From contig USLC01000042.1 of NCBI GenBank assembly GCA_900555375.1, positions 1 through 6,874 on the forward strand: a DNA stretch of 6,874 nt. Direction: 5' to 3'. The stretch's first letter is position 1. Each line of letters begins with the position of its first letter. The translations under genes and the position numbers were made by a program. The notes beneath the pieces are model-generated. The model was not told where the DNA came from and made no database searches. It saw nothing but the letters and a program-made list of their open reading frames with translations. Origin of the DNA: an uncultured Eubacteriales bacterium. GTDB taxonomy: Bacteria; Bacillota; Clostridia; Monoglobales; Monoglobaceae. This document shows positions 1 to 4,856 of the stretch, one piece after another.

Positions 1-296
1 AAAATAGAAATGATGGAAATATAGTATTTGAATTAACTGAATTAGGCAGAAGAATTTTAAATTTACGATATAAACAAAGGCAGTTAGAATTTGTTAAATT
101 AATTTTAAAACATAGAGCTTTTTATGATTATTTAAGATTATGTTTTGGGAATTCTGAAAAACCTACGACTTTGGATACGATAGAGATAATGAAATATTGT
201 GATTTGTATAAAATTGAAAGCGAAAGTACATATAAAAGGAGAGCTTCTACTATTAGAGGTTGGGTTGAATGGATTTTAGATTTAACTAGAATATAA
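1..296 (+). CDS. 3' end of a restriction-system-associated protein (5' end outside window)
   Basis: An open frame runs from the left edge (first full codon at position 3) to TAA at 294-296, giving 97 residues; the start lies outside the window. It begins around FELTELGRRILNL and ends around YKRRASTIRGWVEWILDLTRI, with the stretch KYCDLYKIESESTYKRR before it. From memory, this pattern (a 'LTELG' segment, then a helical segment, then 'IxSxSTYxRRASTxxxWxxWI') matches the C-terminal winged-helix-like region (DUF7226-like) of proteins in or beside type II restriction systems. That family assignment is recollection, not a search result. The real gene is supported by one uninterrupted frame and consistent A/T-ending codon use. 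The role (restriction enzyme or its DNA-binding partner) is inferred. The strong AT bias unlike the rest of the window indicates horizontally acquired DNA. No convincing terminator follows it. Confidence 0.6.
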   Translation, partial: NRNDGNIVFELTELGRRILNLRYKQRQLEFVKLILKHRAFYDYLRLCFGNSEKPTTLDTIEIMKYCDLYKIESESTYKRRASTIRGWVEWILDLTRI

Positions 297-407
297 GTAT
301 ATATTTAGAGTAGAAGTAAGAGATTTTCAAAGATCGCTTGCTTTCTTCAACTATTATTAGCAAGATAAATATATAATCAAATTTTATTAAAAAGGAACGG
401 AACAATT

Positions 408-581
408 ATGAATATAAATATAAACTCTTTAAAATCAATATACATATCTATTCTATTTAACGAAACCGAGTTAGCTACGGCAACAGGTTTTCTTATTAAT
501 CAAGGTAGTGAAATATATTTAATTACAAATAGTAAACGGGAGGTTATAAATAATGTTATACAAATTCGGCGAAAACCTTAA
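408..581 (+). pseudogene. N-terminal remnant of a trypsin-like serine peptidase, cut off before the catalytic His
   Basis: ATG at 408 is preceded by AAAGGAACGG (391-400; AGGA 11 bases from the start) and a TATAAT at 372-377 without a clear -35. The frame encodes 57 residues ending at TAA 579-581. Residues 22-41 read LATATGFLINQGSEIYLITN, which resembles the first beta strands of trypsin-like (Trypsin_2-type) bacterial peptidases: 'GTGF...' followed by 'ITNWHxV', where the His is catalytic. Here the sequence changes to SKREVINN right after ITN (codon 42, position 531), so the catalytic His, Asp and Ser are all absent. The tail then runs out of frame through the start of the repressor gene. Codons up to the break are AT-rich like the upstream gene. 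I read it as a gene truncated by arrival of the DNA carrying the repressor. A genuine short peptide cannot be excluded. Confidence 0.6.
538..543 (+). promoter_or_regulatory. Ribosome binding site of the XRE regulator gene
   Basis: GGGAGG lies 9 bases before the ATG at 553. It fixes the start of the regulator and falls just to the right of the point where the peptidase remnant loses its similarity (about 531), so it probably came with the regulator gene. Confidence 0.75.
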
Positions 582-864
582 ATCTCTGCGAACAAAAAAA
601 GGGCTGAGCCAAACACAACTTGCCACAAAGCTATGGCTTAATAAGTCTATCATCTCAGCATACGAAAACGAACAGCGCTCACCGTCTCTCGATGTTCTTA
701 TTAAGCTCTCTTATGAGTTCAATGTATCTATGGAATATTTACTCGGGATTGAACGTGATAAAACCCTTGATATTTCAGGCTTAAATGATGAACAGGTTAC
801 TGTTGTTAACTCGTTGGTCGAGCTATTGCGAAAAGAAAATAAAAATCACAGCGATAACATATAA
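553..864 (+). CDS. XRE/Cro-CI family helix-turn-helix transcriptional regulator
   Basis: This 103-residue protein is a small cytoplasmic DNA-binding repressor of the Cro/C1 type. Residues about 7-62 form an HTH_3 domain: ENLKSLRTKKGLSQTQLA, the recognition-helix region around NKSIISAYENEQRSPSLD, then LIKLSYEFNVSMEYLLG. The tail (LDISGLNDEQVTVVNSLVELLRKEN, residues about 73-97) is an amphipathic helix often seen after this domain in clostridial regulators and may serve dimerisation. The start at 553 is set by GGGAGG 9 bases upstream. GC content is about 43-45% on the lines I counted, between the AT-rich island on its left and the GC-richer chromosome on its right. Its target is unknown. It might control the neighbouring restriction-type genes, as C proteins do, but nothing in the sequence shows that. 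No promoter with both boxes is visible upstream. A strong terminator follows 11 bases after the stop. Confidence 0.9.
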   Translation: MLYKFGENLKSLRTKKGLSQTQLATKLWLNKSIISAYENEQRSPSLDVLIKLSYEFNVSMEYLLGIERDKTLDISGLNDEQVTVVNSLVELLRKENKNHSDNI

Positions 865-875
865 CAAATAAAGCA

Positions 876-907
876 TTCCCCCTGCGAGGCTGACCTCACA
901 GGGGGAA
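876..907. terminator. Bidirectional rho-independent terminator
   Basis: A perfect 9-bp outer stem (TTCCCCCTG 876-884 with CAGGGGGAA 899-907) encloses a C/A mismatch and a 4-bp inner stem GAGG/CCTC (886-889, 894-897) with a CTGA loop. Downstream on the plus strand is ATTGTTATTTT; on the minus strand the hairpin is followed by TGCTTTATTTG. It sits between the convergent stops at 864 and 912, so it can end both the regulator and the PLP-enzyme transcripts. Confidence 0.85.
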
Positions 908-911
908 ATTG

Positions 912-2192
912 TTATTTTAAAGAAATAAGATTTTCTTCATACATTTTCTGAACAGACATTAAAATTCCGAACTTGGCGTGCGGCCACGTTATTCCACCCT
1001 GAAAGTATATCGCGTACGGCTCGCGCAGAGGCGCGTCCGCCGAAAGCTCGATTGACGCACCCTGAACAAACGCGCCCGCCGCCATAATCACCTGCGACTC
1101 GTACCCCGGCATATCCCCGGGAACGGGCGTAACGTAGCTGTCTACCGGTGCCGCCGCCTGAATACCGCGGCAAAACGCAATCACCCTCTCGGGCGAGCCG
1201 AGCTCTACCGCCTGAATTATATCGTGGCGCGTCTCGCCTCCGCCGGGCACAACCTTAAACCCAAGCTCTTCATATATATTTGCTGCAAACACCGCGCCTT
1301 TAACCGCGCTTGCAACAACCGTGGGCGAAAGGAAAAGTCCCTGATACAGTTGCCGCATCATTCCCATATTTGTACCCACTTCTTTGCCCAGCCCCGGCGC
1401 GGTAAGCCTGTAGGCACAGCGTTCTATGCACTCTTTTGTTCCGCATATGTATCCGCCCGACGGAGCAAGGCCTCCGCCAAGGTTTTTGATAAGCGAACCC
1501 ACTATCATATCCGCCCCGAAGTCAGACGGCTCGGTTCTCTCGGTAAATCCGCCGTAGCAGTTGTCAACCATACATATTATGTCACTTTTTATATCCTTTA
1601 CAAATTTTATAAGCGAGGCAATCTCGGCGACCGAAAATGTTTTTCTTGTCTGATACCCTTTTGACCTTTGAATGGTCACCACCCTTGTTTTGTCGGATAT
1701 CGCGGCGCGGATTCCGTCATAGTCAAAGCCTCCGTTCTCCAAGAGGTCAACCTGCTTATACTTTACCCCGTACTCGGCAAGCGAGCCCTTCTGCGGTCTT
1801 ATGCCTATTACCCCCTCAAGGGTGTCATACGGCTTGCCCGCGGGCGACAAAAGCTCGTCACCGGGAAGCAGATTTGCGCCGAGGGCGACAGCAAGCGCGT
1901 GCGTTCCGCAGGTAATCTGCGGGCGGACAAGCGCGTCCTCTGTATTAAAACAGTCGGCATACACTCTCTCAAGCGTATCTCTGCCCAAGTCATCGTAACC
2001 GTAGCCGGTCGATTCCGCAAAGCAGGCGGCGGAAACACGGTTCTTCTGCATTGCCGCCAGGACCTTTATCTGATTATATTCGGCCGTTTCGTCTATCTCC
2101 GAAAACCGACCTTTTATTCTGTCAAGAACACGCTGCCCGAGGCTGAAAACCTCGTCGCATATTCCAAATTCCCTATAAATATTTTCTGTCAT
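912..2192 (-). CDS. Methionine gamma-lyase-like PLP enzyme (YnbB / 'aluminum resistance protein' family)
   Basis: The 426-residue product matches, in length and motifs, the Met_gamma_lyase family often labelled 'aluminum resistance protein' (B. subtilis YnbB), a cytoplasmic fold-type I PLP enzyme of the Cys/Met-metabolism group. Visible landmarks: a substrate/phosphate-binding segment QITCGTHALAVAL (92-104), QRSKGYQTRKTF (175-186), MVDNCYGGF (208-216; D210 is the expected partner of the pyridine nitrogen), and GADMIVGSLIKNLGGGLAPS (226-245), where K236 is the likely Schiff-base lysine. The later HDIIQAVE and PVPGDMPGYESQVIMAAG segments are also typical. The precise substrate is not established for the family; a C-S lyase or related activity on sulfur amino acids is the usual expectation, and the aluminum link is historical. 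AGGAG (plus-strand 2200-2204) precedes the ATG by about 7 bases and supports this start. The gene is complete, GC-rich like the chromosome, and ends at the shared terminator. Confidence 0.9.
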   Translation of the reverse strand: MTENIYREFGICDEVFSLGQRVLDRIKGRFSEIDETAEYNQIKVLAAMQKNRVSAACFAESTGYGYDDLGRDTLERVYADCFNTEDALVRPQITCGTHALAVALGANLLPGDELLSPAGKPYDTLEGVIGIRPQKGSLAEYGVKYKQVDLLENGGFDYDGIRAAISDKTRVVTIQRSKGYQTRKTFSVAEIASLIKFVKDIKSDIICMVDNCYGGFTERTEPSDFGADMIVGSLIKNLGGGLAPSGGYICGTKECIERCAYRLTAPGLGKEVGTNMGMMRQLYQGLFLSPTVVASAVKGAVFAANIYEELGFKVVPGGGETRHDIIQAVELGSPERVIAFCRGIQAAAPVDSYVTPVPGDMPGYESQVIMAAGAFVQGASIELSADAPLREPYAIYFQGGITWPHAKFGILMSVQKMYEENLISLK

Positions 2193-2230
2193 AATTTATC
2201 TCCTAACTTTCCTTATTCTGCCGAGCGGCG

Positions 2231-2236
2231 ATTATA
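2231..2236 (-). promoter_or_regulatory. Possible -10 box at the edge of the repeat, before the PLP-enzyme gene
   Basis: Read on the minus strand, GGGATATAATCG places TATAAT 38 bases before the PLP-enzyme ATG, a sensible distance. No TTGACA-like box lies 16-18 bases upstream and there is no TGn extension, so this is a weak call. The box overlaps the outer end of the palindromic repeat. Confidence 0.3.
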
Positions 2237-2396
2237 TCCCTCCACCGCTGACGCGGTCCCCCTCCCTTTAGGCAAGGGAGGCATTGCCACAGGCAACCAT
2301 CGCCCCTTTAGGCAAGGGAGGCTGATGCTTTCGCATTTTCCAAATTTGCCCCCCTTGCCTAAAGGGGGGTGTCAGCGAAGCTGACGGGGGGATATA
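2233..2396. repeat. 164-bp palindromic, MITE-like intergenic repeat
   Basis: The ends TATATCCC (2233-2240) and GGGATATA (2389-2396) are exact inverted repeats. The inner arms also pair: CCCTTTAGGCAAGGG (2264-2278) with CCCTTGCCTAAAGGG (2352-2366). A second direct copy of the left motif, CCCTTTAGGCAAGGGAGGC, lies at 2304-2322, 40 bases after the first at 2264-2282. Each arm holds a small hairpin of different sequence at the matching place: ACCGC-TGAC-GCGGT (2244-2257) on the left and GTCAGC-GAA-GCTGAC (2371-2385) on the right. A further hairpin TTGCC-ACA-GGCAA lies at 2284-2296. There is no coding capacity for a transposase. It resembles the short palindromic repeats scattered in Clostridia genomes and fills the gap between two minus-strand genes, where its RNA could fold strongly and limit read-through from the transporter gene. 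The TATA at each end may be a target duplication, but being palindromic itself it is ambiguous. Confidence 0.8.
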
Positions 2397-2430
2397 TAAA
2401 CCATCCACAGTTTTGATTTTTAAATTCTGC

Positions 2431-2985
2431 CTATTCTACCGATGACCACGACAAATTCCTGTAGCTTATCGCAAAGTATACAACTTCTGCCGCGGCGGTA
2501 ATCGACCACGAAAAAACATAAAGCAGATACAGCGAATTTATCGTCTTAAAATACGCAAATATTGTAAGAACCCAAATTATCCTAAACACGCACGAGCCGA
2601 GTATTACTATTATCATAGGCACAACCGTTTTGCCTATTCCACGCGACGCGGCAATCGTACAGTCCATAAAAGCCGATACCGCGTACGAAAGCCCCATTAT
2701 CCTCAGCCGATACAAGCCTGCCTCGGCCACCTCTGTCTCATTTGTAAATAATTCCAGAAACTGCCTTCCGAAGACAATAAGAAGCAGACCTATCACCGCT
2801 CCCGCCGCGAAGGAGTACGCCGTGCACAGCGCAAAGCTTTCCGTTGCCCTTTTCTTTTTGCCCGCCCCGAGGTTCTGCGCCATAAAGCTTGAGCACGCCA
2901 TATTGAAAAGCGCCTGAAGCAGATTTGATATCATCAGCGGAAGGCTGAAGAATAAAATCTGTTTTGAAAGCTTTCCCTCTGTCAT
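2431..2985 (-). pseudogene. MATE family efflux transporter, internally deleted
   Basis: The 184-residue frame starts as MATE exporters do (MTEGKLSKQILFFSLPLMIS, then NLLQALFNMA, the first membrane helix, residues 9-30). It then jumps directly to CSSFMAQNLGAGKKKRA (31-47), which in full-length MATE proteins lies near the start of the C-terminal half's second helix. Four further hydrophobic segments follow (about 51-73, 94-112, 120-143, 151-174) with a normal charged end. Full-length members have about 450 residues and 12 helices, so about 265 residues are missing. The join lies near codons 29-33 (about 2885-2902), and the frame is preserved with no stop. The promoter and GGGAG ribosome binding site (7 bases before ATG) are intact, so a five- or six-helix protein may still be made, but it lacks the cation/drug cavity made by both halves. 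I call it a pseudogene; an assembly artefact is the other possibility. Confidence 0.8.
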
Positions 2986-3017
2986 AATTCTTCTCCCACG
3001 TATAAATTACTCTAACA

Positions 3018-3046
3018 ATTATATACCATTAAACGAAGTTTTTCAA
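3018..3046 (-). promoter_or_regulatory. Sigma-A promoter of the MATE remnant
   Basis: On the minus strand TTGAAA (plus-strand 3041-3046) and TATAAT (3018-3023) are separated by exactly 17 bases. The -10 box lies 32 bases before the ATG at 2985. It is one of the best promoter matches in the window even though the gene behind it is deleted. Confidence 0.75.
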
Positions 3047-3104
3047 CAACTTTTTAATTATTTTTTTGCCGCGCCTCATAAAACGCAAAAATCCCTTATC
3101 GCTA

Positions 3105-3133
3105 TTGACTTTTAGGCAAAAAAAGTGTAAAAT
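3105..3133 (+). promoter_or_regulatory. gltX: Sigma-A promoter of the tRNA-synthetase pair
   Basis: TTGACT (3105-3110) and TAAAAT (3128-3133) are separated by 17 bases and lie 65 bases before the gltX ATG. The resulting leader would be about 60 bases, too short for a T-box riboswitch, and none of its conserved features is visible. Confidence 0.65.
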
Positions 3134-3143
3134 TTAAGTAGTA

Positions 3144-3152
3144 TGTTATAAT
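3144..3152 (+). promoter_or_regulatory. gltX: Second, extended -10 promoter candidate for gltX
   Basis: TGTTATAAT is a perfect extended -10 element 46 bases before the ATG. No -35 match is present at 17 bases, so it would depend on the TG extension. It may be an alternative start to the upstream TTGACT/TAAAAT promoter. Confidence 0.4.
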
Positions 3153-3198
3153 AGTAGTAACTATGTAAATTTCAGACCAATTTACCGGAGGATAAATA

Positions 3199-4839
3199 AT
3201 GGATAATAACAAACTGGCGGAGCTTTTGTTTCCGCATATCGACAAAACACCCGAGTATTATGAGGCGCTTTATCCGAAGCGGAATCTGCCCGAGGGGGCA
3301 AAGGTTACCCGTATCGGACCCAGCCCGACAGGCTTTGTTCACCTCGGAAACCTGTACAACGCCATAATAGGCGAAAGGCTTGCCCACCAAAGCGGCGGCG
3401 TTTTTTATCTCAGGGTTGAAGACACCGACGCCAAGCGCGAGGTAGAGGGCGCGGTTGAACTTGTTCTTTCTTCGATGAACTATTTCGGCATTCATTTTGA
3501 CGAGGGCGTGACCGAGAATGACGGTCAGAAAGGCGATTACGGCCCTTATCGCCAGCGTCTGCGCAAGGACATATATCAATGCTTTGCAAAAGAGCTGGTA
3601 AAGAGAGGTCTTGCCTACCCCTGCTTCTGCAGCGAGGAAAAGCTTGCCGCAATGCGCGAAGAGCAGATTTCAAAAAAGCTTAACTTCGGCTATTACGGAG
3701 AGTGGGCGGTATGCCGCAATTTAAGCCTTGACGATATAGAGGCAAAAATCGCAAACGGCGAAAAATACGTCTTAAGATTCCGCTCCGGCGGAGACATCTC
3801 AAACACGGTAGAGGTTTTTGACGGAATCCGCGGCGTTCTTAAGCTTCAGGAGAACTATCAGGATTTTGTTCTGCTTAAGTCGGACGGAATTCCCACCTAC
3901 CACTTTGCGCACGTTATAGACGACCATCTTATGCGCACAACCCACGTGGCGCGCGGCGAAGAGTGGCTTTCCACCCTGCCTATTCACGCGCAGCTGTTTG
4001 ACACCTTCGGCTGGGAGAGACCCGTTTACTGTCACACCCCCGTTTTGATGAAGATGGACGGCGAGACAAAGCGAAAGCTTTCAAAGCGCAAGGATCCCGA
4101 GCTTGGGCTGGGCTACTATCGCGCGGAGGGTTATCTGACCGAGGCAGTATGGGAATATCTTATGACCGTTTTAAACTCTAACTTTGAGGAATGGCGTGCC
4201 GAGCACCCTGACAGCAGCATAGACGATTTTGAATTTACCCTTGAAAAGATGAGTAACTCGGGCGCGCTTTTTGATATAATGAAGTTTGACGATATCAGCC
4301 GCGAGCTTATATTTAAAATGTCACCCGAGGATATTTACGAAAAGATGTCCGACTGGCTTAAGGAATACGATCCCGAATTTTACGGCTTGTTTACAAGGGA
4401 CAAAGAGCTTACCTGCAAGGCGATAAACGTCGGCAGAGACGCAGCGAGACCGCGTAAGGATTTAACAAACTGGAAGCAGGCGCGGCAGTTCCTTTCAATC
4501 TATTATGACGAAAGCTTAAAGCAGGAGGCACCCTTCCCCGAAAACGTAAGCGACGCAGACCGCGCCGAAATAATAGACAGATACTTAAGCGGCTATGACC
4601 ACGCAGACGATAACTCGGCTTGGTTTAACAAAATCCGCGAAATCACAGCCGATATGGGATACGCCGTAAAGCCCAAGGACTTTAAAAAGAACCCCGATAT
4701 GTATAAGGGAAGCATCACCGACGTCAGCAATGTTATACGCGTTGCAATCACAGGCAGAACAAACTCACCCGATTTATGGGAAATCTGCCATATAATCGGC
4801 GAGGACGCAATGCGCCGCCGTGTTTCGGCAGCAAGGTAA
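3199..4839 (+). CDS. gltX: Glutamyl-tRNA synthetase (long variant)
   Basis: This class I synthetase would attach glutamate to tRNA-Glu in the cytoplasm. The start is set by GGAGG (3187-3191) 7 bases before ATG. Catalytic landmarks are clear: RIGPSPTGFVHLGNLYNA with the HIGH-type motif HLGN at 48-51, RVEDTD at 72-77, GIPTYHFAHVIDDHLM (230-245), HVARGEEWLSTLPIH (249-263), and the KMSKS-type loop KLSKRKDPE (293-301). Cysteines C142 and C144 (PCFCS) with C172 (AVCRNL) resemble the zinc-binding segment of some bacterial GluRS. The C-terminal half ends in VAITGRTNSPDLWEICHIIG (515-534), the usual end of the anticodon-binding domain. At 546 residues it is longer than the common 470-490. Extra length sits at the N-terminus (about 35 residues before the RIGPSPTG motif, normally near residue 5-10) and in the 328-400 region. 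Whether it is discriminating for tRNA-Glu or also charges tRNA-Gln cannot be read here. It is co-transcribed with the next gene. Confidence 0.92.
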   Translation: MDNNKLAELLFPHIDKTPEYYEALYPKRNLPEGAKVTRIGPSPTGFVHLGNLYNAIIGERLAHQSGGVFYLRVEDTDAKREVEGAVELVLSSMNYFGIHFDEGVTENDGQKGDYGPYRQRLRKDIYQCFAKELVKRGLAYPCFCSEEKLAAMREEQISKKLNFGYYGEWAVCRNLSLDDIEAKIANGEKYVLRFRSGGDISNTVEVFDGIRGVLKLQENYQDFVLLKSDGIPTYHFAHVIDDHLMRTTHVARGEEWLSTLPIHAQLFDTFGWERPVYCHTPVLMKMDGETKRKLSKRKDPELGLGYYRAEGYLTEAVWEYLMTVLNSNFEEWRAEHPDSSIDDFEFTLEKMSNSGALFDIMKFDDISRELIFKMSPEDIYEKMSDWLKEYDPEFYGLFTRDKELTCKAINVGRDAARPRKDLTNWKQARQFLSIYYDESLKQEAPFPENVSDADRAEIIDRYLSGYDHADDNSAWFNKIREITADMGYAVKPKDFKKNPDMYKGSITDVSNVIRVAITGRTNSPDLWEICHIIGEDAMRRRVSAAR

Positions 4840-4856
4840 AGGAGTGTATGTAAATG
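4838..4856 (+). promoter_or_regulatory. Ribosome binding site and ATG-TAA-ATG start region of the MetRS-like gene
   Basis: AAAGGAG (4838-4844) overlaps the gltX stop codon and lies 9 bases before the ATG at 4854. An earlier ATG at 4848 is followed at once by TAA (4851-4853) in the same frame, so it cannot start the protein and is only 3 bases from GGAG. The true start is therefore 4854. Confidence 0.75.

Noticed and set aside
337..364. CTTGCT/AGCAAG inverted repeat after the first gene as a terminator
   Set aside because: The stem is only 6 bp with a 16-base loop and no T-run directly after it, in DNA where such matches arise easily.
1668..2384. 238-codon plus-strand open frame opposite the PLP-enzyme gene, running through the repeat
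   Set aside because: It is antisense to a gene with clear family motifs, crosses the palindromic repeat, and its translation resembles no protein I know. Other frames opposite that gene (1224-1664, 1637-1915, 1801-1998) were rejected for the same reason.
3111..3119. TTTAGGCAA in the gltX promoter spacer, matching the core of the palindromic repeat
   Set aside because: The match is 9 bases only, lacks the CCC/GGG flanks, and shows no pairing partner; probably chance.
3134..3198. T-box riboswitch before gltX
   Set aside because: The leader is about 60 bases, with no specifier stem, T-box sequence or terminator hairpin.
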